This document shows, in pieces, positions 16,797 to 24,845 of a stretch of 64,000 bases of DNA (the stretch's first letter is position 1; every line of letters begins with the position of its first letter). This DNA comes from Streptomyces avidinii. Its GTDB lineage: Bacteria; Actinomycetota; Actinomycetes; Streptomycetales; Streptomycetaceae. A program made the position numbers and the translations under genes. The notes under the pieces are model-generated. The model searched no databases, was not told the DNA's origin, and worked only from the letters and a program-made list of their open reading frames with translations. The stretch is taken from contig NZ_BMVL01000005.1 in assembly GCF_014650695.1 (NCBI RefSeq), positions 469,075 to 533,074 on the forward strand. The letters run 5' to 3'.

Positions 16797-16901
16797 TCAG
16801 ACGGTCATACCGAACCGAAGCGGTCCGACGCCGACAGTCGGCGCATACGACCACTCGTCCCGTTCGGCGACTCCGAATTCGGCTTCGGTCTCGAACGCCA
16901 T
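16797..16901 (-). pseudogene. Truncated gene start with intact ribosome site
   Basis: ATG at 16901 is preceded by GAGGAG five bases upstream and encodes 34 residues ending GVGPLRFGMTV before TGA. GPLRFGM is a common opening of longer streptomycete hypothetical proteins. The sequence after the stop does not continue that family convincingly in any frame, so this looks like the head of a broken gene. Between 16508 and 17151 nothing else is recognised. Confidence 0.4.
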
Positions 16902-17151
16902 AGTCGCTCCTCTGGAGAATCTGAGCACTTGCCGGTCGCCCATCATGCCCATCGCCGACCGGCAGGCCGCCGGGTGCCGCCGAGCTCGGGCAGGTCACTC
17001 AGGGGTGACCGAGGTATGCGCCGAAGGGGCAACGAGATGTTCTTGAAGACCTGAGCGATCGGCCCCCGTATTTCAGAGGGATACCCGCGCTGTTCTGCCG
17101 GCGGCAGAACACCGGCCGGACCGGGCCCGACGATCACTACCGTCAAGTCTC

Positions 17152-17889
17152 ATGACGACGATCACGACGCGTACGGTCGAGTATCCGGCGGACGGTTTGA
17201 CGATGATCGGGCACCTCGCGCTCCCGGCCGGTGTCGACCGCCGGCCCGCGGTGCTGCTCGGACCAGAGGGCATGGGGCTCAGCGACGTCGAGCGCCGCCG
17301 GGCCGATGCTCTCGCCGAGCTGGGATATGTAGCGCTGGCCTTCGACCTTCACGGCGGGCGCTATTTGGGCGACCCCGAGGAGATGCTGGCCCGTTGCCTG
17401 CCGTTGCTCGCTGATCCCGACCGGATGCGGGGCATCGGTCATGCGGCGCTCGACGTGTTGCGCACCGAACCGCGGACCGACCCCGACCGGATCGCCGCCG
17501 TCGGCTACGGCACCGGGGGCGCTGTCGGGCTGGAACTCGGGCGCGGTGGCGTGAGCCTGCGCGCGATCGGGACGGTCAACGCACTGACCACGGGCCGACC
17601 GGGCGAGGCGGCGCGCATTCGCTGCCCGGTGTGGGCCGGGGTCGGGTCGGAAGACCCGATCATGCCGCCCGCGCAACGGAACGCGTTCACCGCCGAGATG
17701 CAGGCCGCGGGCGTCGACTGGCGCCTCGCGGTCTACGGCGGCGCCTTGCACGCCTTCCACCACCCGCCGGTCGACCACCCCGTGGTCCCCGGCGTCGGCT
17801 ACCACCCACGGCACGCGCAGCGAGCCTGGCGCGACGTCGTCGACCTGCTCGCCGAGTGCCTGCCCGTGACGGAGGATCTGCGGGCATGA
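17152..17889 (+). CDS. Dienelactone hydrolase family protein lacking the nucleophile
   Basis: This 245-residue alpha/beta hydrolase has the dienelactone hydrolase layout: RPAVLLGPEGMGL, VALAFDLHGGRY, the nucleophile-elbow region AAVGYGTGGAVGL, VGSEDPIMP (acid) and GGALHAFHHP (His). In active family members the elbow reads GYCxGG; here the Cys position is Gly (GGC). The Asp and His remain. It may be a non-hydrolytic relative, or the whole subgroup may use a different chemistry. The ATG at 17152 has no strong ribosome site. It is monocistronic. Confidence 0.88.
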   Translation: MTTITTRTVEYPADGLTMIGHLALPAGVDRRPAVLLGPEGMGLSDVERRRADALAELGYVALAFDLHGGRYLGDPEEMLARCLPLLADPDRMRGIGHAALDVLRTEPRTDPDRIAAVGYGTGGAVGLELGRGGVSLRAIGTVNALTTGRPGEAARIRCPVWAGVGSEDPIMPPAQRNAFTAEMQAAGVDWRLAVYGGALHAFHHPPVDHPVVPGVGYHPRHAQRAWRDVVDLLAECLPVTEDLRA

Positions 17890-18153
17890 CCTCCCCTCAA
17901 GTCCGCACAGCAGAACCACATTGGGGCGGAGGCTCGATCGCGGAGACGCGTTCGCAACTGCCTCAGTGAATACCGCATTTACTGCGACGGAGCCCCTGCC
18001 GTGATCGTCGCGACCTGCGGCGGTCCGTTCCGGCCGCCAGGGCGAGGTGTACGCATCGGGGTCTCTGGACAGGTAGGGCGACTCACCCGCTGACGTCTTG
18101 GACGGGATGAGGGTGCTGCGGCGGGAAGGCGGCCCGCAGGCACGTGACCATCG

Positions 18154-18477
18154 TTGAGCAGTCATGATCCATTCGTGGACGGGCCTACCGGCTCTAACGG
18201 CCCGTATGTAATCGCATCTGTGGGCACACCGAGCCACGAGACGAAGGTGAAGGTGGAGGCGGGGCGCGACGCTACCTGGAACGAGACCTTCACGTTCACG
18301 CTTCAGGAGTCGGGCACGACCGTGGATCTTGAGGTGTACGACAAGGACACTTTGAACGCCGATCTCATCGGCGGAACGAAGATCCCGCTGGAAACCGTCC
18401 TGCAGCAGGGGAAAGCGTCGGCCTGGTACCCCATCGGCAAAGCTTCCAAAAGCGCGGCGAAGTACAGGTGGACATGA
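18154..18477 (+). CDS. C2-domain protein, N-terminally shortened
   Basis: The 107-residue protein is essentially one C2 domain. DPFVDGPTGSNGPYVIASVG, TKVKVEAGRDATWNETFTF, VDLEVYDKDTLNADLIGG and a final strand WYPIGK follow the C2 order. C2 domains bind membranes or calcium. The first strand expected before DPFVDG is absent, because a stop lies at 18145-18147 only three codons before the TTG start. Some Asp ligands are present (DPF, YDKD), others replaced. C2 domains are uncommon in bacteria. It could be a functional permuted form or a clipped gene. Confidence 0.65.
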   Translation: MSSHDPFVDGPTGSNGPYVIASVGTPSHETKVKVEAGRDATWNETFTFTLQESGTTVDLEVYDKDTLNADLIGGTKIPLETVLQQGKASAWYPIGKASKSAAKYRWT

Positions 18478-18522
18478 GCACGCAGACCATCTGACAGGCA
18501 TGGCCGTACCACCCACGACACG

Positions 18523-18557
18523 CCACAGGCTCAGCAGGTGTCCTGCTGAGCCTGTGG
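18523..18557 (+). terminator. Perfect 16-bp hairpin after the C2 gene
   Basis: CCACAGGCTCAGCAGG (18523-18538) is exactly complementary to CCTGCTGAGCCTGTGG (18542-18557) around a three-base loop. It begins 46 bases after the C2-protein stop and also lies beyond the end of the convergent HxlR gene, so it can serve both. Confidence 0.8.
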
Positions 18558-18659
18558 TGCCGGGACGGGACGGTCGGGCTGCCGTGGGACAACCGGAATC
18601 AAGATGGGCCGATCGTCGCTACTGGTCGTTCCAATCCTCCTACCAGTCTCACACCCGGA

Positions 18660-19289
18660 TCAGCGGGGCAGGATGCGCAGTACTGCCTCGCGTTCGCCGC
18701 TGAGCCGCAGGCCTTGTTGTACTGCGGCGCTCAGATCGAGGTCGCCGAGCAGGGTCGCGGCCAGCAGGTGCGGCGGTCCGGTCAGGGACGCGGTGGGGTG
18801 GTCGACCCGGCCGGCGTGGGTGTGCACCGAGCCGTCCTTGACTTCGATGACCAGGTCTTCGTTGCCGTCGGCGTGCAGTTGCAGGGCGATTGCCGGCTGG
18901 TCGGGGCGGTGGTCGGTCAGTGCCCGGGCGGGCATGTCCAGCCAGTGGGTGCGGAAGGTGTCGCTGCCGCCCGGCTCACGCAACAGCGGAATTCCCCATC
19001 GGCTCAGTTCCTGCAGCACCGGCTCCAGCTCGCGGCCACGCTCGGTGAGGGAGAACAGGGTGGTGGCCACCGGCGGCGGGGCGGCCTCGCGGTGGATCAG
19101 GCCGGCTTCCTCGAGTTCGCGGAGCCGGTCGACCAGCAGGTTGCTGGCGATCCCGGGCAGACCGTTGCGCAGGTCGGTGTGCCGGCACGGACCCAGGGCG
19201 AGCAGTTCACGGACGATCAGCAGGGTCCATCGGTCGCCGACGGTGTCCAGTGTTTTCGCGATGCCGCAGTACTGCCCGTAGGTGCGCAT
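18660..19289 (-). CDS. HxlR-type transcriptional regulator with C-terminal SCP2-like domain
   Basis: This 209-residue protein starts with an HxlR winged helix: YCGIAKTLDTVGDRWTLLIV, RHTDLRNGLPGIASNLLVDRL, LEEAGLI, then LTERGRELEPVL. Residues 115-205 form a second domain resembling the sterol-carrier/SCP2 fold (IALQLHADGNEDLVIEVKDG, LTGPPHLLAATLLGDLDL), seen in some actinobacterial HxlR proteins and probably ligand-binding. It is divergent from the MBL/reductase/MFS operon with 81 bases between starts, so it probably represses that operon until a substrate appears. Confidence 0.88.
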   Translation of the reverse strand: MRTYGQYCGIAKTLDTVGDRWTLLIVRELLALGPCRHTDLRNGLPGIASNLLVDRLRELEEAGLIHREAAPPPVATTLFSLTERGRELEPVLQELSRWGIPLLREPGGSDTFRTHWLDMPARALTDHRPDQPAIALQLHADGNEDLVIEVKDGSVHTHAGRVDHPTASLTGPPHLLAATLLGDLDLSAAVQQGLRLSGEREAVLRILPR

Positions 19290-19330
19290 GCCACCACCCT
19301 ACATCGTGGTGTTGAGATTCAAAACTCTCT

Positions 19331-19347
19331 TGTTGACTTTCTCAACA
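19331..19347. promoter_or_regulatory. Inverted repeat and promoter in HxlR/MBL gap
   Basis: TGTTGA (19331-19336) and TCAACA (19342-19347) form an inverted repeat. It overlaps TTGACT (19333-19338), a good -35 box; TAGCGT follows 18 bases later as a possible -10, about 10 bases before the ATG of the MBL gene. A second half-site GTTGAG lies at 19310. This is a likely HxlR operator overlapping the operon promoter. Confidence 0.55.
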
Positions 19348-19370
19348 ACGTCGGTCTAGCGTCGCTGCCC

Positions 19371-20123
19371 ATGACCACCACCCTTTCCGTGCGTCGGCTG
19401 GCCTGGGCCGGCGTCGAGATCCGTCTCGGCGACACCCGCCTGCTGATCGACCCGCTCGAGAACGTCGCTCCGCTGGCGCCGGTGATGGGGCCGCCGCACC
19501 GGCCGGTCGACCCGGTCGATACCCCGCCCGGCACCCACGCCCTCATCACCCACCTGCACCCCGACCACTACGACCACGATCTGATCGCCCGGATCGCGGC
19601 CACCGGCACGATCGGCTGCCACACCCCGAGCGCGGCGGCGCTGCACGAGGTGGGCATCACCCCCGTTGCCCAGGACCTGGGCCAGTCACGGCGCATCGGA
19701 AAGCTGACCGTCACCCCGGTGACCTCGCTGGACTGGCGCGGCAACGACTGTGACCAGGTCGCCTGGGTCGTCGAAGGCGCCGGCCGGCGGGTCATCCACT
19801 GCGGCGACACCCAGTGGCACGGCAGCTGGTGGCAGATCGCCCGCGACCACGGCCCGTTCGACGTCGCGTTCGTCCCGGTCAACGGCGTCATAGCCCACTT
19901 CGAGGGCTACGCGGCCAACGTCCCGGCGACCATGACCCCCGAGCAGGGCGTCGAGGCCGCCGTCGCACTCGGCGCCGGCACCGTCTGCGCCATGCACTAC
20001 GGCCTGTTCCACAACCCGCCGTTCTACACCGAACAACCCGACATCGAGCAGCGCTTCCAGCACGCCGCCGACGAGCGGGGCATCACCGCGGCCATCATCG
20101 CCGACGGCCAGCCCGTCCTCTGA
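19371..20123 (+). CDS. MBL-fold metallo-hydrolase
   Basis: This 250-residue protein is of the metallo-beta-lactamase fold, UlaG/beta-lactamase-like branch. The metal motif is THLHPDHYDHD (HxHxDH), with a further His in VIHCGDTQWHG and the C-terminal CAMHYGLF. Members hydrolyse phosphodiester, lactone or other ester bonds with two metal ions. It is the first gene of a three-gene unit (reductase 23 bases later, then MFS transporter) under a likely HxlR operator. The start ATG at 19371 follows the promoter closely, so the leader is short or absent, as is frequent in this genus. Confidence 0.88.
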   Translation: MTTTLSVRRLAWAGVEIRLGDTRLLIDPLENVAPLAPVMGPPHRPVDPVDTPPGTHALITHLHPDHYDHDLIARIAATGTIGCHTPSAAALHEVGITPVAQDLGQSRRIGKLTVTPVTSLDWRGNDCDQVAWVVEGAGRRVIHCGDTQWHGSWWQIARDHGPFDVAFVPVNGVIAHFEGYAANVPATMTPEQGVEAAVALGAGTVCAMHYGLFHNPPFYTEQPDIEQRFQHAADERGITAAIIADGQPVL

Positions 20124-20146
20124 CCATCAGAAACAAGGAGCAACAC

Positions 20147-20791
20147 ATGAAGATCGTCCTGTTCGGTGCCAGCGGCAACATCGGCCGGCCCACCACCGAG
20201 GAACTGCTGCGTCGCGGCCACACCGTCACCGCGGTCACCCGAGCCGGCCACGTCGACGGACTCAAGCACAAGGCCCTGACCGTGACCACCGGTGACGTCA
20301 CAGACGCCGCCGCGGTCGCCGGCCTCGCCGCCTCCCACGACGCCGTACTGTCGGCCGTCGGCCCCCGGATCGGCCAGGAAAGCGACCGCGCCACGATCGT
20401 CGGTGCCGCCCGTGCGCTGATCGACGGACTCCGCCGAGCCGGCGTCACCCGCCTGGTCACCATCGGCGGTGCCGGTAGCCTACGCACGCCGACCGGCGCC
20501 CGGGTCATGGACGACCCGGACTTCCCCGCGCTGTGGAAGGCCAACGCCGAGGCCCAGTCCGAAGCGCTCGACCTCTACCGCGGCGTGCACGACCTCGACT
20601 GGACGTACGTGTCGCCCGCCGCGGTCATCGGAGCGGGCGAGCGGACCGGGGCCTACCGCAGCGCCGGGGACACCCTGCTCACCGACGACGACGGCAACAG
20701 CCGCATCTCGTACGCCGACTACGCGATCGCCTTGGCCGACACGATCGAGAGCGGCACCGCGATCCGCCGCCGCATCACCGTGGCGTACTGA
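20147..20791 (+). CDS. NAD(P)-binding reductase, atypical SDR
   Basis: This 214-residue protein has the N-terminal cofactor motif KIVLFGASGNIGRPT, then GDVTDAAAV and VTRLVTIGGAGSL, typical of NmrA-like or atypical SDR proteins that lack the YxxxK triad. ISYADYAIALADTIE near the end matches the family. AAGGAG is well spaced from ATG 20147. It may act on the product of the MBL enzyme. Co-transcription with the flanking genes is indicated by gaps of 23 and 3 bases. Confidence 0.87.
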   Translation: MKIVLFGASGNIGRPTTEELLRRGHTVTAVTRAGHVDGLKHKALTVTTGDVTDAAAVAGLAASHDAVLSAVGPRIGQESDRATIVGAARALIDGLRRAGVTRLVTIGGAGSLRTPTGARVMDDPDFPALWKANAEAQSEALDLYRGVHDLDWTYVSPAAVIGAGERTGAYRSAGDTLLTDDDGNSRISYADYAIALADTIESGTAIRRRITVAY

Positions 20792-20794
20792 GCC

Positions 20795-22060
20795 ATGAGC
20801 AACGACGCCGCCGGCCGGCACACCCGATTCATCGTCCTGCTCGCAGCGCTCGTGGCCCTGGGACCACTGTCCATCGACGGCTACCTGCCCGGACTGCCGG
20901 ACCTCGCCGGCGACCTGCGCGCCAGCGCCGCGGCCACCCAGCTCACCATCACCGCCTGTCTGGTCGGGCTGGCCATCGGGCAGCTGATCGCCGGGCCGCT
21001 GAGCGACATCTACGGCCGGCGGCGTCCGTTGCTGGCGGGCCTCGCCCTCTACACGATCGCCAGCGCGCTCTGCGCGGTGGCGCCCGACGTCCGGACCTTC
21101 GTCGGCCTACGCCTGGTCCAGGGCATCGGCGGGGCGTTCGGCATCGTCATCGCCAACGCCATGGTTCGCGACCGCACCTCCGGAACCCGCACCGCACGTC
21201 TCTTCTCCGCACTGACCTTGATCACCGGCCTGGCGCCGGTGTTCGCGCCGGTCCTCGGCGGCCAGCTACTGCGCGTCACGGCCTGGCCGGGGATCTTCGT
21301 GGGCCTGGCCGTACTCGGCGCCGTGATGCTGGCGGCCTCCGCCGCAGGACTGCCGGAGACCCGGTCCTCCGCGTCACGCCAGCCCCTGCCGGCTGTCGTC
21401 GGGCAGCTGCTCAGCGACCGGGTCTTCACCGGGTACGTCCTGGCCAACGGCCTGGTCTTCGCGGCGATGTTCGCCTACATCTCCGGCTCGCCGTTCGTCC
21501 TGCAGGAAATCCACGGCCTGTCACCGCAGCAGTACAGCGCCGTGTTCGCCGTCAACGCCGCCGGACTCATTGCGGCCGCCCAGATCAGCGGCCGGCTGGT
21601 GGCCCGGGCCGGCGCCCGCGTGCTGCTGCTCGCCGGTCTGCTGGGCGCGACAGCCGGTGGCACCACGGTCCTGGGCGCGGTGCTGACACGGGCACCCCTG
21701 CCCGTGCTCCTGATCGGCCTGTTCGTCCTGGTCTCCAGCGTGGGCCTGGTCATGCCGAACGCCGCGGCCCAGGCCCTGGCCGACCACGGCGGACACGCCG
21801 GGTCGGCAGCCGCTCTGCTCGGCTTCAGCCAGTTCATGTTGGGCGGGGCACTTGCTCCGCTGGCCGGCGCGGGTGGCGCCACCGACGCCTTGCCGATGGG
21901 AATCATCGTCGCCGTGCTGCCGGCGCTCGCTCTGCTCACACTCGGCGTCCTCACCCGGTCGATGCCCGGTGAGCGCACTCGCAGGCCGGCTCGCCAAGGA
22001 CGTGCCGGGCCCCGGCGACCGCACCGGCACATCGATCGCAGAGGAGCCGGCATCCAGTGA
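20795..22060 (+). CDS. MFS drug-efflux transporter, Bcr/CflA type
   Basis: This 421-residue transporter has 12 predicted membrane helices. The first helix reads LGPLSIDGYLPGLPDLAGDL, the Asp/Tyr/Pro signature of the Bcr/CflA subfamily of 12-helix drug:H+ antiporters. The loop 2-3 motif is GPLSDIYGRRRPLLAG and motif C is GIGGAFGIVIANAMVRD-like. It begins three bases after the reductase stop. The last 35 residues are a basic tail. The operon logic (HxlR control, hydrolase, reductase, efflux) suggests detoxification of a reactive compound. Confidence 0.92.
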   Translation: MSNDAAGRHTRFIVLLAALVALGPLSIDGYLPGLPDLAGDLRASAAATQLTITACLVGLAIGQLIAGPLSDIYGRRRPLLAGLALYTIASALCAVAPDVRTFVGLRLVQGIGGAFGIVIANAMVRDRTSGTRTARLFSALTLITGLAPVFAPVLGGQLLRVTAWPGIFVGLAVLGAVMLAASAAGLPETRSSASRQPLPAVVGQLLSDRVFTGYVLANGLVFAAMFAYISGSPFVLQEIHGLSPQQYSAVFAVNAAGLIAAAQISGRLVARAGARVLLLAGLLGATAGGTTVLGAVLTRAPLPVLLIGLFVLVSSVGLVMPNAAAQALADHGGHAGSAAALLGFSQFMLGGALAPLAGAGGATDALPMGIIVAVLPALALLTLGVLTRSMPGERTRRPARQGRAGPRRPHRHIDRRGAGIQ

Positions 22061-22102
22061 ATCGGGCCAGCGTCTGGCGAACAGGGTGATTCCGCGATCA
22101 GC

Positions 22103-22327
22103 GTGACAGACGTACGACGACGGTCGGGTGCAGCGACGCGTGGAACGCGAAAGATCGGCGTCCCGCCGCAACGAGGCAGGACCTCCGCGATCCGCCAGCT
22201 CGTCCTCCAAGCCCCGGCACCCATCATCGCGAAGGCACTCGGGTACCGCGACAAGACCGCCACCCGCCTGGTCACCGAAGCCGGAGGAACCTGGAGTCGA
22301 TATGCACCTGGCGACCACATACGCTGA
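22103..22327 (+). pseudogene. C-terminal remnant of a site-specific integrase/recombinase
   Basis: The fragment GRTSAIRQLVLQAPAPIIAK then ALGYRDKTATRLVTEAGGTW and SRYAPGDH matches the last 50-60 residues of streptomycete phage-type integrase-like proteins. The catalytic Arg and Tyr regions are absent, and the frame upstream is unrelated. It marks an old insertion or excision event next to a cluster of lower-GC genes (22.4-23.7 kb). Confidence 0.6.
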
Positions 22328-22407
22328 CAGGAGCGACGTGGCTGTTCTGGTGAACCAAGCTGCCGCGACCGGCCCGATGCCAGTACCAGGTGGCAGGCTC
22401 TGCCTCC

Positions 22408-22980
22408 ATGAACAAGCAGCAGTTCTGGCAGCTCATTGAGGCAGCCCGCAATCAGGCGTCCAACCCGAACGACGGCGAAGCGGTCGCTCGCGAGGCGACC
22501 TCGCTGCTGGCCTCCCGGCCGGTCGAGGAGATCGTCGCAGCTGAGCAGGTTCTGTGGGACCTGATGGTTGACTCCTACAGCAATCCTCTCTGGGCCGCTG
22601 CTTACCTTGCCAACGGTGGGTGCTCTGACGACGGCTTCGACTACTTCCGCGGCTGGCTGATCGCTCAGGGCTGTGAAGTATTCGAGCGCGTAGTCGCTGA
22701 TCCCGATGCCCTGCCAGAACTGCCCATCGTCCAAGCCTCCGCAGCCGACGGCGTCGACCTGGAGGGTGAGGACATGCTGGGCATCGCCTGGAACGCACAC
22801 ATCTCGGCGACCGGTGATCAGCTCCCAGCGAGCCCACCCACCATCCGCTACCGGGAGCTGGACCCCACCTGGAACTTCGATTCCGATGACCACGACGAAA
22901 TGACCCGCCGACTGCCCCGCTTGGCAGCTGGCAGCCGGACTACCCGATTGACCGAGCTCCAGAATGTGCTGAACGGCTGA
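22408..22980 (+). CDS. DUF4240 family protein
   Basis: This 190-residue protein begins MNKQQFWQLIEAARNQA, has VLWDLMVDSYSNPLWAAAYL and GCSDDGFDYFRGWLIAQG, then FERVVADPDALPEL. These are the hallmarks of DUF4240, which is found near toxins or as single genes and has no proven function. Its GC content is lower than the neighbourhood average. The start ATG at 22408 lacks a clear ribosome site. Confidence 0.88.
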   Translation: MNKQQFWQLIEAARNQASNPNDGEAVAREATSLLASRPVEEIVAAEQVLWDLMVDSYSNPLWAAAYLANGGCSDDGFDYFRGWLIAQGCEVFERVVADPDALPELPIVQASAADGVDLEGEDMLGIAWNAHISATGDQLPASPPTIRYRELDPTWNFDSDDHDEMTRRLPRLAAGSRTTRLTELQNVLNG

Positions 22981-23087
22981 AATTCCCTGGAGCGACCTTA
23001 GAGCAGGGCAGCCCGGGGAAGCTTTCAAGGGACACGGTATGTCGGGGAGCTGCCTCATCCACAAGCCCCAGAAAGAAGGAAAGCAAC

Positions 23088-23315
23088 GTGCGAGAGCACA
23101 CGTCGCGTGAGACCTCCTTGGAAGATTTCGCGCCAATTGCTGCACTGCTTCGCGAGGAAATCGAGGAGGTAGTCGCCAATACTTCAACTGTGGGTGCCGC
23201 GACTCCTCGCGAAGACGTTGAACCAACGCCGCGCACGGAGCCGGCAGATGACATCCCAGACTCTATCGTCGAGCAGTGGCGGCAGCGCAGGGCTGCAGGT
23301 CAGGAAAGCAGCTAA
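23088..23315 (+). CDS. Small acidic hypothetical protein
   Basis: A 75-residue hydrophilic protein: a helical N-terminal half (SLEDFAPIAALLREEIEEVV) and a Pro/Thr/Glu-rich linker ending IVEQWRQRRAAG. The GTG start has AGAAGGAAAG upstream. It ends three bases before the DUF1036-like gene, so the two are probably co-translated and may work together. Codon use is less GC-rich than usual. No family was recognised. Confidence 0.5.
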   Translation: MREHTSRETSLEDFAPIAALLREEIEEVVANTSTVGAATPREDVEPTPRTEPADDIPDSIVEQWRQRRAAGQESS

Positions 23316-23317
23316 GC

Positions 23318-23662
23318 ATGCCCTACTTCACGAACGCTCACACGGCCGTGGTCGCCGTGGCAGGCATGGAATACGAGCCCGAGTGCGCTGTCGACGGTGA
23401 TCCATTCATCGCCTTCGGCTGGTTTAACTTGAACCCAAACCAGCGCGGATACATGCTCGGCAATCGGCGCTACTTCTACTGGTACGCAGAGTCGGTAGAC
23501 GGTCTCGTTTGGGGGAACGGTCCGTATACCGTGCACGTTCCCCGCACACGCTTTGTCAAATGCCGGGATGTGGCATCCTCCACCGGGGAATACATCGTGA
23601 GGATGCAACAGCATGACACGGAGAAGTTTCCTGGCGGCGTCAGGCTCATTCGTAGCACCTGA
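23318..23662 (+). CDS. DUF1036-like protein
   Basis: This 114-residue protein resembles DUF1036 in order and spacing: FTNAHTAVVAVAGMEYEPEC, then FGWFNLNPNQRGYMLG, YFYWYAESVDGLVWG and a final Cys-containing strand VPRTRFVKC. DUF1036 proteins are mostly exported beta-sandwiches of unknown role. No obvious signal peptide is seen here, so it is either cytoplasmic or exported some other way. It follows the small acidic gene by three bases. GC is low for the region, suggesting transfer. Confidence 0.6.
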   Translation: MPYFTNAHTAVVAVAGMEYEPECAVDGDPFIAFGWFNLNPNQRGYMLGNRRYFYWYAESVDGLVWGNGPYTVHVPRTRFVKCRDVASSTGEYIVRMQQHDTEKFPGGVRLIRST

Positions 23663-24108
23663 GCGGGCTGCCATGCCCTTGGTGAGCTGGTAGCTCTTGC
23701 CGATCTCACCGTTACGGACTCACGGTCTCCCACGTCGCAGTGCTGCCATTGCGCGTTCCCGGTCGCGGGTGGGGTGTGGGATGTCGATGCAGCCGAGGCC
23801 GAGGCCGAGGCCGTGGCCGAAGGCCTGAGCTGACCGCGCAGTTGGCGCGGGCAGTGGCGGCACGGGGCCCGTACCCGTTGGCGATGCGTGTCCGTGACGA
23901 GCTGGGCGAATGGTTCGCGGACGCCGAGCGGGCGGGCCGAGTGGCGCGTCCGGGCCGGTCGTGGCCGGACAGCTCGACATCGTCGAAGCAACTGTCTTCG
24001 GTACTGGCGCGAGAATCCGGCAGTCGGGGAACGTCCGGCGCCCTGGGTGCAGCCTCCGGCCTGCTCTGTCCTCGGGAGCCCACCCGGCACCGGAGCGAGG
24101 AGGCCGGG
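23663..24108. other. Degenerate coding-like stretch, no supportable gene
   Basis: Two short frames show third-position GC bias without starts: one ends GGVWDVDAAEAEAEAVAEGL with TGA near 23831, and one covers about 23829-23990 with RVRDELGEWFADAERAG. The GAGGCC hexamer is repeated about four times near 23793. Both pieces look like remnants of lost genes. Confidence 0.4.
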
Positions 24109-24324
24109 TCAGGGGCGGGGGTGGCCCTGGTTCGGGTCGTCCTGGGGGGTCTGCCAGGAGTCGCTGCGCGGCTGCGGGGGCGGGCCGACGGGGGAGCGGC
24201 GGCGCGCGGCGCGGCGGCTGCCCCACCAGAAGGCGGCGACCAGCAGGGCCGCGATCAGCACGCCGACGACGATCAGGAGCAGGGACGGGGTTACTCCGGC
24301 GGACAGCACGGTTGCGAGGTTCAT
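24109..24324 (-). CDS. DUF6479-type small membrane protein
   Basis: This 71-residue protein has one membrane helix (LLLIVVGVLIAALLVAAFWW), then the stop-transfer GSRRAARRR and a Pro-rich cytoplasmic tail with DSWQTPQDDP. This matches the streptomycete DUF6479 family, of unknown function. The ribosome site ahead of ATG 24324 is weak. It is divergent from the CsbD gene. Confidence 0.8.
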   Translation of the reverse strand: MNLATVLSAGVTPSLLLIVVGVLIAALLVAAFWWGSRRAARRRSPVGPPPQPRSDSWQTPQDDPNQGHPRP

Positions 24325-24550
24325 GGTCGGCGCCTACCCCCGATCGTCCGCGTCGTGCATCGGGAGAGGCCGCGCATTGCTGTGCATGCGAGAGGGGCGA
24401 CTGGGCAGACGGCGTGTCGGAGGCGGATGGCGATGGTTCCCCTGTTGCTCGTTCTTCTGCTCGTCGTCGTTCGGCACCTTCCGCACACACGCGGCAACCC
24501 GATTCGTCCCGTACGGGCCTCGTCGGGGTGCCCGGATCAAGGAGTTCACC

Positions 24551-24757
24551 ATGGTTGACAAGGGAAAGACGGACCAGGCCAAGGGCAAGGCCAAGGAGGC
24601 CGTCGGCAAGGTCACCGGCAATGACCGGTTGAAGGCCGAGGGCAAGACCGACCAGGCGAAGGGCAAGGCGAAGGAGGCCCTGAACGAAGCCGCGGATCGC
24701 GCCCGTGGCGTCCAGGACTCGCTGCGTGGCGACCGGGACAAGCCCGACAGGACCTGA
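24551..24757 (+). CDS. CsbD-family stress protein
   Basis: The 68-residue protein contains a duplicated motif, GKTDQAKGKAKEA, at residues 4-16 and again near residue 31. It is Lys/Glu/Ala-rich and probably natively helical or disordered. It matches CsbD, a general stress protein that is sigma-B dependent in Bacillus subtilis. AAGGAG lies six bases upstream of the ATG. The abundance of SpoIIE/STAS regulators in the window fits control by a stress sigma factor, but no sigma-B-type promoter could be confirmed by eye. Confidence 0.9.
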   Translation: MVDKGKTDQAKGKAKEAVGKVTGNDRLKAEGKTDQAKGKAKEALNEAADRARGVQDSLRGDRDKPDRT

Positions 24758-24760
24758 CGA

Positions 24761-24775
24761 CGCCCCGGTGGGGCG
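24761..24775 (+). terminator. Short hairpin after csbD-like gene
   Basis: CGCCCC (24761-24766) and GGGGCG (24770-24775) form a six-base stem with a three-base loop, four bases after the CsbD stop. Confidence 0.4.
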
Positions 24776-24845
24776 CTTCGCGGCTCACCGCCGGGCGGGA
24801 TGCGGCCCCCGGCGCCTCGGCGTCGCGGGGCCGTGCCCCGTTCCG

